From Synechococcus sp. RedBA-s (GTDB taxonomy: Bacteria; Cyanobacteriota; Cyanobacteriia; PCC-6307; Cyanobiaceae), in NCBI RefSeq assembly GCF_024345495.1, contig NZ_JAGQBF010000025.1, forward strand, positions 1-38,273: a DNA stretch of 38,273 nucleotides, written 5' to 3'. The notes below the pieces were generated by a model. That model was given only the letters and a program-made list of their open reading frames with translations. It searched no databases and was not told where the DNA came from. This document shows, one piece after another, positions 16,254-24,901 of the stretch (position 1 is the stretch's first letter; every line of letters begins with the position of its first letter). The position numbers were made by a program, and so were the translations under genes.

Positions 16254-16964
16254 TCAGGAGGCGATCAGGTGGGCGGCGTAGCGATCAGAAACCACTGACC
16301 AATCCACCACGGACCACCAGGCCTCGAGGTAGTCAGCGCGGCGGTTCTGGTACTGGAGGTAGTAGGCGTGCTCCCAGACGTCGTTGGCCAGCAGTGGCGT
16401 GCCCGCCACCGGAGCCAGGTCCATCAGCGGATTGTCCTGGTTGGGGGTGGAGACCAGCTGAAGTTGACCGGCGGAATCGCTGATCAGCCACACCCAGCCG
16501 GAGCCGAAGCGAGATAGGCCGGCGACCCGAAAGGCGGCGCGGAACTGCTCGATCGAGCCGAAGTCGCGAATCAGGGCCTCCTGCAGGGCCGCGCTGGGTT
16601 CACCGCCTTGGCCGGGGCGGGTAAGTGACGCCCAGAAAAACGAATGGTTCCAGTGGCCACCGGCGTTATTGCGCACCGCCGCCGGGGCCCCAGCGGCCCG
16701 CGCCAGCAGCGCTTCAAGGCTGAGGCCCTTGAGGGCCGGATCCCTGGCCACGGCGGCATTGAGGTTGTCCACATAGGCCTGGTGATGGCGGTCGTGGTGA
16801 ATCGACATCGTGGTGGCATCGATCGCCGGCTCCAGGGCATCGGCCGGATAGGGCAGGGCCGGGAGCGTGAAAACCGGCGCCGCCGCCCAGGCCCCCGGGC
16901 CAGGCCAGAGCAGGAGCACCAGCAGCAGAGGCAGTGCCAGCAGGGCGCCAAGGGTCCGTCGCAT
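16254..16964 (-). CDS. sodA: Superoxide dismutase, manganese type, with signal peptide
   Basis: A 236-residue SOD with an N-terminal Arg-Arg and a Leu-rich hydrophobic segment (about 5-22), then Ala-Trp-Ala-Ala. It should be exported to the periplasm or thylakoid lumen, or be held by an uncleaved anchor. Ligands are His56, His107, Asp195 and His199. Gly102-Gly103 before His-Trp-Asn-His and the Thr-Pro-Asn-Gln-Asp-Asn-Pro stretch at 173-179 mark it as the manganese type, unlike the Fe-SOD at 3572-4174. It follows pyrF by 17 bases. Confidence 0.9.
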   Translation of the reverse strand: MRRTLGALLALPLLLVLLLWPGPGAWAAAPVFTLPALPYPADALEPAIDATTMSIHHDRHHQAYVDNLNAAVARDPALKGLSLEALLARAAGAPAAVRNNAGGHWNHSFFWASLTRPGQGGEPSAALQEALIRDFGSIEQFRAAFRVAGLSRFGSGWVWLISDSAGQLQLVSTPNQDNPLMDLAPVAGTPLLANDVWEHAYYLQYQNRRADYLEAWWSVVDWSVVSDRYAAHLIAS

Positions 16965-16981
16965 CGGTTCAGCCTGGCTGA

Positions 16982-17737
16982 TCAGGGCTCAAGTATGGAC
17001 AGCTCGGCGCAGCAGGCGGCAAAGGCGGCAGCTGGATCGGCAGCGGCGCTGATCGGCCGGCCGATCACCAGCCGGCTGGCTCCGGCGCTGAGGGCGGCCG
17101 CAGGACCCATCACCCGTCGTTGATCGCCCGCCGGCGCTCCGGCAGGGCGCACGCCGGGGGTCACCAGAACGAAGGGCTCGGGGTGGACTCGGCGCAGCTC
17201 CGCCACCTCCTGGGGGGCGCAGACCGCACCGCCGATCCCAGCGGCCACCGCCAGGGCCGCCAGGCGAGGCACGTAGACCTCGGGTGCTTCCTCCACCGCC
17301 AGCTCCGCCCTGAAGCGCGTCGCATCCCAGCTGGTGAGCACGGTGACCGCCAGCAGGGTGGGGGCATCGAGATGCTCCTGGGCCGCCCCCTCGAGGGCAC
17401 CGGCCTGGGCGGCCGCCAGGCCCTCATGGCCCGCGCAGGCATGGACCGTGATCAGCTCAGCCCCGAGCCGGGCGGCACTGCGGCAGGCGCCGGCCATGGT
17501 GGCGGGGATGTCGTGGAACTTGAGATCGAGGAACACCCGCAGGCCCTGGCCTCGCAGCTGGCGCACCACGTCCGGGCCGGCGGAGCAGAACAGCTCCAGC
17601 CCCACCTTCACCCAGCGCAGATCAGGGATCGAGGCCACCAGGGCCAGGGCCGAGGGGGCATCAGGCCGATCGAGGGCCACGATGACCCTCTCGGCGGCGG
17701 CTCCGCTGACCGGAGACAACGACGTGGTGAGGCTCAT
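16982..17737 (-). CDS. pyrF: Orotidine 5'-phosphate decarboxylase
   Basis: Last step of UMP synthesis. The 251-residue protein has the family's Ile-Val-Ala-Leu-Asp start (Asp23) and Lys44 in Val-Lys-Val-Gly. The catalytic Asp71-Leu-Lys73-Phe-His-Asp76-Ile-Pro follows, and a late Thr-Pro-Gly-Val-Arg phosphate site closes the set. The start codon overlaps the tyrS stop by four bases (ATGA), so the two are probably co-translated. Confidence 0.95.
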   Translation of the reverse strand: MSLTTSLSPVSGAAAERVIVALDRPDAPSALALVASIPDLRWVKVGLELFCSAGPDVVRQLRGQGLRVFLDLKFHDIPATMAGACRSAARLGAELITVHACAGHEGLAAAQAGALEGAAQEHLDAPTLLAVTVLTSWDATRFRAELAVEEAPEVYVPRLAALAVAAGIGGAVCAPQEVAELRRVHPEPFVLVTPGVRPAGAPAGDQRRVMGPAAALSAGASRLVIGRPISAAADPAAAFAACCAELSILEP

Positions 17738-18984
17738 GGCACCAGCCGCACAAAGGTTTTCTTGCCCAGTTGCAGCACCTTGCCCTCCAGCTCCGAGGCG
17801 GCACTGAATTCAAGGGTCAAGTCGGTGAGTTTCTCACCATCAAGGCGCACCCCGCCGCCCTGGATCTGACGCCGTGCCTCACTGCTGCTGGCGCAGAGGC
17901 CCAGGGAACTGAGCAGATGGAAGGCCTTGGCGGGAAATGGGATGGCAGCAAGGGAGGCCTCCGGCACCGTTTGGGCCTTCATCTCCCCAGCCACCAGATT
18001 GGCAGCATCGGCCTGGGCGGCGCTGGCGGCCTCGAGGCCATGGCGCGACGCCGTGATCGCCAGGGCCAGGGACTTCTGACGCTCCCGCGGGCTGCTGGGC
18101 CAGTGGGCCGGATCCAGGTCGGTGAGCAGGGTCAGGTAGTGAGCAGCCACCGCGTCGGGCACCTTCTCCAGCTTGGAGTACATCGCCAGCGGTCCCTCGT
18201 TCAGCCCCACGGTGTTGCCCAGGCTCTTGCTCATCTTCTGCACCCCGTCGAGCCCCGGCAGGATCGGCAGCAGCAGACCGAACTGGGGCCGCTGGCCGAA
18301 ATGGCGCTGCAGATCGCGGCCCATGGCCACGTTGAATTTCTGGTCGGTGCCCCCCAGCTCCAGGTCGGAGGCCACGGCCACCGAGTCGTAGCCCTGGAGC
18401 AACGGATAGAGGAACTCGTGCAGGGAGATGGGGGTGCCGGAGCCGTAGCGGTTGGCGAACTCCTCCTTGGCCAGCATCTGACCCACGGTGGACGTGGCCA
18501 ACAGCTCGATCACCCGGGGAAGGTCGAGGCCCGCCAGCCACTCACTGTTGCGGCGCACCTCCAGGCGACCGGGAGTGGTGAAATCAAGCAGGGCCCGCTC
18601 GGAGGGCTGACCGAGACCCAGCTGGCTCAGGTAAGTGTCGGCATTGGCTTCCACTTCGGCCGCGCTCAGCTGCACCCGGGTGGCGCTCTTGCCGCTGGGA
18701 TCACCGATGCGGGCGGTGAAATCGCCGATGATCAGCACGGCGGTGTGGCCGGCGTCCTGGAAGGCCCGCAGCTTGCGGAACAGGATCGAGTGACCCAGGT
18801 GGATGTCGCTGCCGGTGGGATCGATGCCGAGCTTGATGCGCAGGGGCCGCTCGGCCCCTGCGGCCTGCTGCAGGCGCGCGGCCAGGGATTGATCCGGATC
18901 CGCCGACTCCCCGGCGGGAAAGAGGTCAGCCAGTCCCCGCTCCAGCCAAGGCGGCAATGCCTGCCCCATCAATGCACACTTCAT
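17734..18984 (-). CDS. tyrS: Tyrosyl-tRNA synthetase
   Basis: Charges tRNA-Tyr. The 416-residue class I synthetase has His62-Leu-Gly-His65 (HIGH) and Lys250-Met-Ser-Lys-Ser254 (KMSKS). A C-terminal S4-like RNA-binding domain (about 350-416) carries Ser-Ser-Glu-Ala-Arg-Arg-Gln-Ile. The KMSKS with Met places it with the TyrZ-like branch rather than the E. coli type (KFGKT). Start ATG 18984; ATG 18969 (Met6) is also possible. Confidence 0.95.
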   Translation of the reverse strand: MKCALMGQALPPWLERGLADLFPAGESADPDQSLAARLQQAAGAERPLRIKLGIDPTGSDIHLGHSILFRKLRAFQDAGHTAVLIIGDFTARIGDPSGKSATRVQLSAAEVEANADTYLSQLGLGQPSERALLDFTTPGRLEVRRNSEWLAGLDLPRVIELLATSTVGQMLAKEEFANRYGSGTPISLHEFLYPLLQGYDSVAVASDLELGGTDQKFNVAMGRDLQRHFGQRPQFGLLLPILPGLDGVQKMSKSLGNTVGLNEGPLAMYSKLEKVPDAVAAHYLTLLTDLDPAHWPSSPRERQKSLALAITASRHGLEAASAAQADAANLVAGEMKAQTVPEASLAAIPFPAKAFHLLSSLGLCASSSEARRQIQGGGVRLDGEKLTDLTLEFSAASELEGKVLQLGKKTFVRLVP

Positions 18985-19056
18985 TGGCGCGGATCGTAGG
19001 CAGCCGAGCGGCGGGCACTGGCGCTGGCATCAAGGCTCTGGCGCTGAGATCCTGGT

Positions 19057-19383
19057 TCAGGTGCCGCTGGCTTCCAGTTCGCGCTTCATCCGCTCCAGGG
19101 TCTGGTTCATCTGGCTGAACATCTGCTCGGGTGTCATGCCGAACTGCCCCAGCTGGGTGCGCAATTGCTCAACGGTGAGCTTCGCCTGGAAGTCTTCGGA
19201 GAGCTCAAACCGTTTCATGAACACCTGATAGCGGCCCATCAGGCCCTCCATCTGGTCGATGAACAGCTTTTTGCCTTCCCGGTCGAACTTGCCGTAATCG
19301 CCCCCCAGCTGGGTCATGTGCTGGTAATCGGTGAACAGCCGTTTGGCTTCGTCCTGAACGATTTCGGATTCGAAGAAGGCCAT
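19057..19383 (-). CDS. DUF1825 family protein
   Basis: A 108-residue, all-helical, charged protein matching the cyanobacterium-specific DUF1825 family (start Met-Ala-Phe-Phe-Glu-Ser-Glu-Ile-Val-Gln-Asp-Glu-Ala). It contains repeated Met and Phe on a helical scaffold and no catalytic motif or membrane segment. Function unknown. It is 72 bases upstream of tyrS on the same strand and divergent from the HhH gene with 131 bases between. Confidence 0.85.
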   Translation of the reverse strand: MAFFESEIVQDEAKRLFTDYQHMTQLGGDYGKFDREGKKLFIDQMEGLMGRYQVFMKRFELSEDFQAKLTVEQLRTQLGQFGMTPEQMFSQMNQTLERMKRELEASGT

Positions 19384-19514
19384 GGGGCGTGCCAGGCATG
19401 AGGCGATGACGACGATTCTGGGGGCCTCCGCCGCGTTGGGCGAGTACGGATTGGCGTAACACTCCCGCCACAGCCGCTAACTTCGCACCAGTTGCGCGGA
19501 GCGGGGCCACCGCC

Positions 19515-20231
19515 ATGGCCAAGGGGCACTGGTTGGATCCCCTCGCCCGCAGCCTGCTGGAGGCCACGGGTCAGATCCCCCGTGCGCCGGACCCGCCAAA
19601 GGCCAAACCAACCAAGGCCGAATCGTCGAAGCACGAGGCCCCTCAGCCGCAGGCCAGGGCCGACGAGAGCGTTGAGCGTGAGTTGCTGGCCCTCAAACTC
19701 GCCCAGAATCCAGGCCTGCGGCTGGCGAACGCCCAGCAGGTGCTCCAGGCCGCTGCCCTGGGCTGGCGCCTGGATGTGAACCGCGCCACCGCCGCCGACT
19801 GGCTGCGCCTGCCGGGCTGCACCCCCACCCAGGTGGATCTGCTGCTGCGTCTGCAGAGCGGTGGCGTGCAGCTGAGCGGGCCGGAGGATCTCCAGAAGCT
19901 GCTGGGCGTCGAGGCGGGGCTGATCCGCAGCTGGACGCCGCTGCTGGAGTTCCGTTGGTATGGCGACGCGCCGGCGACGCAGCCGCCGACCCTGGATCTG
20001 AACCGCTGCAGGGCCGAACAGCTCCAGGGCCCGCTGGACCTGGAGGAGTCGCGCTGCCGGCGTCTGCTGCAGGAGCGCAGCCGCGCCCCCTTCCGCGACC
20101 TGGCGGATCTGCAGCAGCGCCTGCAACTGCCGGCCGAGCTGGTGGAGGGCCTGATCGGGCGGGTGAGCTTCGGCCAGGGCCCCATCGGCCCGGAATTGCC
20201 GAGGCCGCCCCGGCCGCCGGCCTCCCGTTGA
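19515..20231 (+). CDS. Protein with two helix-hairpin-helix (ComEA-like) domains
   Basis: A 238-residue protein with a Lys/Pro/Glu-rich N-terminal region (about 20-55). Two ComEA-type HhH units follow: about 86-146, beginning Leu-Asp-Val-Asn-Arg-Ala-Thr and containing Leu-Pro-Gly-Cys-Thr-Pro, and about 159-218, beginning Leu-Asp-Leu-Asn-Arg and containing Pro-Phe-Arg-Asp-Leu-Ala-Asp-Leu. Such units bind DNA without sequence preference. There is no signal peptide or membrane segment, so it is not a classical competence ComEA. The stop is two bases before the GIY-YIG gene, so the pair is very likely co-transcribed. Confidence 0.78.
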   Translation: MAKGHWLDPLARSLLEATGQIPRAPDPPKAKPTKAESSKHEAPQPQARADESVERELLALKLAQNPGLRLANAQQVLQAAALGWRLDVNRATAADWLRLPGCTPTQVDLLLRLQSGGVQLSGPEDLQKLLGVEAGLIRSWTPLLEFRWYGDAPATQPPTLDLNRCRAEQLQGPLDLEESRCRRLLQERSRAPFRDLADLQQRLQLPAELVEGLIGRVSFGQGPIGPELPRPPRPPASR

Positions 20232-20233
20232 CC

Positions 20234-20854
20234 ATGGCCAGCGGGCGCCAGCAGGAGCTGTTCCAGGGCGCCCCCCTGGCCAGCGGTGATGGTCTGGGTC
20301 CAACGGCGCCGCCGCTGCTGCGGCAGCAGCTGCTGGAGTGGCAACAGCGCCTGGCTGACTTTCAGGCTCCCCTGTTCGACGGCAGCGCCAGCGAACACCA
20401 GCAAGGCACTCTCTTCGGCGCCGAGGCCAGCAGCGGCAGCCATGGGGAGCCCCAGGAGCGGGCCGCCCGTTTCGATCCCCTGGCCTTCGAGGCCCAGAAC
20501 CTGCAGTTCTGGCGCTGGCCCGATCCGCCCCAGCTGGGCCCTGCCCTCTACCTGGTGATGGACCGGCCACCGCGGCTGGCCGCGCCGCTGCTGCTCTACG
20601 TGGGCGAGACCGGCCAGGCCGACCGGCGCTGGAAAGGCGAGCACGACTGCAAGGGCTACCTGGCGGCCTACGGCGAGGCCCTGGGTCAGGCGGGCCTGGA
20701 GTGCCGCTGCAGCATCCGCTTCTGTTGCGATGTACCGGCCGCTGTGCAGCCCAGGCGGGCCCTGGAGCAGGCCCTGATCCGCCGCTGGCAGCCCCCGTTC
20801 AACAAGGAGACCCGCCAGCGCTGGAGCACCCCGTTCACCGCTGATCCCGTCTGA
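20234..20854 (+). CDS. GIY-YIG family nuclease
   Basis: A 206-residue protein. The first 100 residues are Gln/Leu-rich and unrecognised, with Gln-Glu-Leu-Phe near 7-10 and two later Leu-Phe motifs. A GIY-YIG-like nuclease fold then runs from about 103 to 192: Ala-Leu-Tyr106 stands for GIY, Leu-Tyr122-Val-Gly for YIG, then Arg131/Arg132, Glu178 in Ala-Leu-Glu-Gln-Ala and Asn190 in Pro-Phe-Asn-Lys. The catalytic set of the family therefore looks intact. ATG 20234 was chosen because it directly follows the HhH stop; the frame is open further 5' inside that gene. Substrate unknown. Confidence 0.75.
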   Translation: MASGRQQELFQGAPLASGDGLGPTAPPLLRQQLLEWQQRLADFQAPLFDGSASEHQQGTLFGAEASSGSHGEPQERAARFDPLAFEAQNLQFWRWPDPPQLGPALYLVMDRPPRLAAPLLLYVGETGQADRRWKGEHDCKGYLAAYGEALGQAGLECRCSIRFCCDVPAAVQPRRALEQALIRRWQPPFNKETRQRWSTPFTADPV

Positions 20855-20892
20855 GTGCCGTCGCTACGATCGCGGCCCGATGACCGGCCCCC

Positions 20893-22368
20893 ATGCAGTT
20901 CAGCTGTCCGTCCACCCCGCTGGCCGAATGGAGCGGTGACACTCTCGGTGTTGGCCTGTTCCAGGGTGAGACGGGCGAGCGCCTGGAGGCCCTCGAAGCC
21001 CGCTTCGGCCCCGGTCTGCAGGCCCTGCTGGAGCGCCAGAGCTTCAAGGGCAAACCCGGTGACTGCCTCAGTCTCACCCAGCTGCAGCCCGCAGCCCTGC
21101 GGCTGGTGCTGGTGGGGCTGGGGGAACCGGGCCGCTTCGATCTCGAGGCCCTGCGCGGCGGTGCGGCCGCGATCGCCAAGGCCGCGGGCCCCGGCCGGGA
21201 GCTGGCCCTGGCCCTGCCCAGCGAGGGCCTGGAGCCCCGCTCAGCGGCGCGGGCCATGGCCGAGGCCGTGCGCCTCAGCCTTTACAGCGATCAGCGCTTC
21301 CGCAGTGAGGCCGACGCCAAGCCCATCCCCGAGCTGGTGAGCCTGCTGGGCCTTGCCGAGGGGGCCGCCGCCGGCCTCGAGAGCGTGGCGGCCACCTGTG
21401 CGGGCGTGGAGCTGGCACGGCAGCTGGTGGCGGCTCCACCGAATGTGGTCACCCCCCAGGCGCTCGCCGACACCGCCGCGGCCATCGCCGGGGAGTTCGG
21501 TCTGGAGCTGAAGGTGCTGGAGCGCGCCGACTGCGAAGCCCTCGGCATGGGCGCCTACCTCGGCGTGGCCCAGGGCTCCAGCCTGCCCCCCAAGTTCATT
21601 CATCTCACCTATCGCCCCTTGGGCGGCACCAGCCGGCGGCTGGTGCTGATCGGCAAGGGACTCACCTTCGACTCCGGCGGATACAACCTCAAGACCGGCG
21701 GGTCGCAGATCGAGATGATGAAGTACGACATGGGCGGCAGCGCCGCGGTGCTGGGGGCGGCCCGGGCGATCGCCGAGCTGCGGCCGGCGGGCGTGGAGGT
21801 GCATGTGATCGTGGCCGCCTGCGAAAACATGATCAGTGGCGAGGCGATCCACCCGGGCGACATCCTCACCGCCTCCAACGGCAAGACGATCGAGGTGAAC
21901 AACACCGACGCCGAAGGCCGCCTCACCCTGGCCGATGCCCTGGTGTATGCCGCCAGGCTGGAACCCGATGCCGTGGTGGATCTGGCCACGCTCACCGGAG
22001 CCTGCGTGATCGCCCTGGGCGACGAAATCGCCGGCCTCTGGTCCCCCAGCGACACCCTGGCCGCAGCGCTGCTGGAGGCGGGCCGCAGCGGTGGGGAGGC
22101 CTTCTGGAGGATGCCGATGCAAGCCTCCTACAAAAAAGGTCTCAAGAGCCCGGTGGCCGACATGAAGAACACCGGACCCCGCCCGGGCGGGGCCATCACC
22201 GCCGCGCTCTTCCTCCAGGATTTTGTCCCTGCAGATCTGGCCTGGGCCCACCTGGACATCGCCGGCACGGTCTGGAGTGACAAGGGGCGAGGCCTGGACC
22301 CCGCCGGCGCCACCGGCTTCGGCGTCCGCACCCTGGTGGAGTGGGTGAGCAGCGGGGGCGCGGCTTAG
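20893..22368 (+). CDS. pepA: Leucyl aminopeptidase (M17)
   Basis: Cytosolic two-zinc aminopeptidase that trims N-terminal residues in peptide turnover. The 491-residue length is typical. Metal and catalytic residues are seen: Lys255 and Asp260 in Gly-Lys-Gly-Leu-Thr-Phe-Asp, Lys267, Asp279 in Tyr-Asp-Met-Gly-Gly, and Asp339 and Glu341 in the M17 signature Asn-Thr-Asp-Ala-Glu-Gly-Arg-Leu. TACGAT at 20865-20870 may be a -10 element, without a clear -35. Confidence 0.96.
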   Translation: MQFSCPSTPLAEWSGDTLGVGLFQGETGERLEALEARFGPGLQALLERQSFKGKPGDCLSLTQLQPAALRLVLVGLGEPGRFDLEALRGGAAAIAKAAGPGRELALALPSEGLEPRSAARAMAEAVRLSLYSDQRFRSEADAKPIPELVSLLGLAEGAAAGLESVAATCAGVELARQLVAAPPNVVTPQALADTAAAIAGEFGLELKVLERADCEALGMGAYLGVAQGSSLPPKFIHLTYRPLGGTSRRLVLIGKGLTFDSGGYNLKTGGSQIEMMKYDMGGSAAVLGAARAIAELRPAGVEVHVIVAACENMISGEAIHPGDILTASNGKTIEVNNTDAEGRLTLADALVYAARLEPDAVVDLATLTGACVIALGDEIAGLWSPSDTLAAALLEAGRSGGEAFWRMPMQASYKKGLKSPVADMKNTGPRPGGAITAALFLQDFVPADLAWAHLDIAGTVWSDKGRGLDPAGATGFGVRTLVEWVSSGGAA

Positions 22369-22400
22369 GGTTGGCACCGCTGACGCCGGACTTCGACGCC

Positions 22401-22670
22401 ATGGCTGCTCAGAAGATTCGCTGGTACATCCGCGCTCAGCTGGGGGTCCTGCTCCTGCCTCTGGGTCTCTGCCTGGTGGGCGAGGCCATCACCCGCCGCA
22501 CCCTCCAGCTGGCGGTGCTCAATCAGAAGGTGGCCGCACCGGGCCCCTGGTTCTGGTACGGAACCCTCGGCCTGATCTGCGTCACCGCCGGTGTGGGCCT
22601 GATGGTGGAAAGCGGCCTGCTGCGCGGCTACCCCCGCAACCCGCGCCAGGGGGCCGGCACCCCCAACTGA
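22401..22670 (+). CDS. Small membrane protein, unknown function
   Basis: An 89-residue protein with two hydrophobic segments (about 14-29 and 50-69) separated by a short polar loop, and a Pro/Arg/Gly-rich C-terminus. The start at ATG 22401, 32 bases after the pepA stop, gives Met-Ala-Ala-Gln-Lys-Ile-Arg-Trp. The frame is open into the end of pepA but those codons look like shadow. No family recognised with certainty; small two-helix proteins like this are common in picocyanobacteria. Confidence 0.65.
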   Translation: MAAQKIRWYIRAQLGVLLLPLGLCLVGEAITRRTLQLAVLNQKVAAPGPWFWYGTLGLICVTAGVGLMVESGLLRGYPRNPRQGAGTPN

Positions 22671-22691
22671 GCTGTTACCACTGGGCAGGGC

Positions 22692-22925
22692 TCAAGCTGC
22701 CACCGGCCTCGCCGTTGATCCCATCAGCGCTTGGCCGTCCCGGCCCTTTGCGGCGCTGGGGTTGTCCAGCAGGCTGCCGGGCTCCTCCAGCTCATGGATC
22801 TGCCAGCGGGCCCTCTCACCGAAGGAGGCCAGCAGGCGATCAAGATCATCCACAGCCTGCTTGGGACTGGTGTAAGGCCCGATGTGGCGAGTCACCAGAC
22901 CATCCCGGATCGTCAGCAGATACAT
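22692..22925 (-). CDS. Small conserved-looking protein, unknown function
   Basis: A 77-residue soluble protein starting Met-Tyr-Leu-Leu-Thr-Ile-Arg-Asp-Gly, with Thr-Arg-His-Ile-Gly-Pro-Tyr-Thr-Ser near 13-21 and Trp-Gln-Ile-His-Glu-Leu near 41-46. The beta-alpha-beta look suggests a small folded domain, but I cannot name it. ATG 22925 is preferred over an in-frame GTG at 22934. Convergent with the small membrane protein gene, 21 bases apart. Confidence 0.6.
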   Translation of the reverse strand: MYLLTIRDGLVTRHIGPYTSPKQAVDDLDRLLASFGERARWQIHELEEPGSLLDNPSAAKGRDGQALMGSTARPVAA

Positions 22926-23027
22926 ACAACCCACTCAACGTCGACTCCATATCGATTTACCGTAGGCGGCTTGGCTTGATCTGGGAAGAGCCGATATTCA
23001 CCGCTTGCCAGCCAGCCGTTGCGGCGT

Positions 23028-23717
23028 TCAGCTTTTGGGGCGCCAGGGCAGCGAACCCCGGGCCCTGGATCCCCAGACCTGATCCAGCCGCCGGTCGCGG
23101 CCACAGGACCAGCGGTAATAGTTGTACTTGACCTTGTTGCGTTCGGCGTAGTTCTGGTGATAGGCCTCGGCGGGCCAAAAGCGCTCCAGCTCGCGGATCT
23201 CCACCTTGATGGCGCCGGGCTTCACCCCCAGCTCCCGGGCCGCTGAGGCCAGGCTGGCTTTAGCCTGATCGCGCTGGGCGGCGCCACGGCTGAAGATCAC
23301 GGGCCGGTAGCTGGGGCCCCGATCGCAGAACTGACCACCGCCATCCAGGGGGTCCACGTTGCGCCAGTAGGCGCGCAGCAGCGTGGGCAGGCTGATCCGA
23401 GCAGTATCGAAGCGGACGAGCACACTTTCGATGTGGCCACTGCCGCCGGCCGTCACCTGTCGATAGGTGGGGTTCTTGAGGCTGCCGCCGCTGAAGCCAC
23501 TGACCGCCTCCACCACCCCGGGCAGGGTTTCGAGATCGTGCTCAAGGCACCAAAAGCAGCCACCAGCCAGCACAGCCTCCTCGACGGCGGCCAGTGCCGG
23601 TGCGGCCGGGAGCAGCAACAGCAGCGTCAGCAACAGTGGTGCCAGCAGCAGCGACAGGGGCTGCAACAGGGGCTGCGGGGGGTGATGACCCTGAATTCGC
23701 CTGGGCGATGGCGTCAC
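23028..23717 (-). CDS. msrA: Peptide-methionine (S)-S-oxide reductase with export signal
   Basis: Repairs oxidised methionine in proteins. The 229-residue product has a long N-terminal region with a strongly hydrophobic stretch (about 22-38) and Ala-Leu-Ala near 41-43, i.e. a Sec-type signal. The MsrA domain starts right after it. The active site is Gly53-Cys54-Phe-Trp-Cys57; later Gly-Gly-Gln-Phe-Cys-Asp-Arg-Gly and Tyr-His-Gln-Asn-Tyr blocks are intact. Start is GTG 23717, overlapping the lpxB stop by four bases (GTGA). The position at the end of the envelope operon fits a periplasmic role. Confidence 0.92.
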   Translation of the reverse strand: MTPSPRRIQGHHPPQPLLQPLSLLLAPLLLTLLLLLPAAPALAAVEEAVLAGGCFWCLEHDLETLPGVVEAVSGFSGGSLKNPTYRQVTAGGSGHIESVLVRFDTARISLPTLLRAYWRNVDPLDGGGQFCDRGPSYRPVIFSRGAAQRDQAKASLASAARELGVKPGAIKVEIRELERFWPAEAYHQNYAERNKVKYNYYRWSCGRDRRLDQVWGSRARGSLPWRPKS

Positions 23718-24901
23718 GTCTGGGATTCCGTCAGCTGATCGAGAATCTCACAGGCCGCTCGTCGGGTCACGCCGGGCTCGCCCAGCAGAGCGCGCAGTCG
23801 GCCGTAGCCCTCCAGCATCCGGCTGCGCTCGGGGCTCGGATCCAGCAGGGGCAGGGCCGCGGCCACGATCGCCTCGGGGGTCAGGTCGTCCTGGAGCAGT
23901 TCCGGCACCAGTCGCTCCCCGAGCACCAGATTCACCGGTGAGATGTGGGGCACGTTGAAACCCAGCAGCCGCTGGGCCACGAAGGCGGTGACGCGGCTGA
24001 GGCGATAGCCCACCACCTGGGGAACACCGCGCAGGGCCAGCTCCAGATTCGCTGTTCCCGATTTGGTCAGGGCCAGATCGGCGGCGGCGCAGAGGACCGG
24101 CTTGAGGGCATCGGCGCGATCGGCCGGAACCACCGTGGCCTCGACTCCTGCCCGCTCCAGCTGTTCCGCCAGGGACTCCTCGAAGCTGGCCAGCCCGGCG
24201 GGCAGCATCACCCGCAGTTCAGGCCGCTGGCGCTGTAATCGGGCCGCGGCCGCGGCAAGGGAGGGCATCAGGTAACGCATCTCCTGGGGCCGGGAGGCGG
24301 GCAGCAGCAGCAGCAGTTGCTGGCCGGGGGCGAGGCCCAGCTCCTGGCGAGCCTGATCCCGGCTGGGCGGGGAGCCGAGGGTGTCGAGCAGGGGATGGCC
24401 GACCCAGGTGACCCGGGCACCGCGGGAGGCATAGAAGCTGGCTTCCTCGGGGAAAATCGCCAGGATGCGGTCGGTGAAACCGATCAGGCGGGTGGTTCCC
24501 CCCTCCCCCAGGCGAAAGGCCCATTCCTGGGGAGCGATGTAGTAGGTGATCGGCACCGCCGGGAAGCGATGACGAATGCGGCGACCGAGGCTCACGTTCG
24601 CCCCCATGTAGTCGATCAGCACCACTCCATCGGGGGGAGAACTGGAGAGCCAGCGGCCCACCCGCCGCTGCAGCCGCAGGGTGGGCAACACCAATGGCAG
24701 CGCCTCCCAGAGGCCGATTGCCCCCATCGGCGCGGTGTTGGCCAGCAGATGGGAGCCCGCCTGGCGCATGCGCTCACCGCCGAGGGCATCGATCTGGAGG
24801 GGCAGATCCCGCCGCTGGGCTTCGGCGTGGAGGGCCCTGATCAGCAGGCCGCCCTGAAGATCCCCGGACACCTCACCGGTGCTGATCAGCAGCCGCACCA
24901 T
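23714..24901 (-). CDS. lpxB: Lipid-A-disaccharide synthase
   Basis: Condenses UDP-2,3-diacylglucosamine with lipid X to form the lipid A disaccharide. The 395-residue GT19 protein shows Ser-Thr-Gly-Glu-Val-Ser-Gly-Asp near 6-13 and Tyr-Ile-Ala-Pro-Gln-Glu-Trp-Ala near 121-128. Later come Leu-Leu-Pro-Ala-Ser-Arg and Thr-Lys-Ser-Gly-Thr-Ala-Asn-Leu-Glu, all family hallmarks. ATG 24901 shares one base with the lpxA stop (TGATG). Confidence 0.95.
   Translation of the reverse strand: MVRLLISTGEVSGDLQGGLLIRALHAEAQRRDLPLQIDALGGERMRQAGSHLLANTAPMGAIGLWEALPLVLPTLRLQRRVGRWLSSSPPDGVVLIDYMGANVSLGRRIRHRFPAVPITYYIAPQEWAFRLGEGGTTRLIGFTDRILAIFPEEASFYASRGARVTWVGHPLLDTLGSPPSRDQARQELGLAPGQQLLLLLPASRPQEMRYLMPSLAAAAARLQRQRPELRVMLPAGLASFEESLAEQLERAGVEATVVPADRADALKPVLCAAADLALTKSGTANLELALRGVPQVVGYRLSRVTAFVAQRLLGFNVPHISPVNLVLGERLVPELLQDDLTPEAIVAAALPLLDPSPERSRMLEGYGRLRALLGEPGVTRRAACEILDQLTESQT

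Noticed and set aside
19515-20231. HhH protein as the competence DNA receptor ComEA
   Set aside because: There is no signal peptide or membrane anchor, and it has two HhH units rather than one; competence genes are not next to it.
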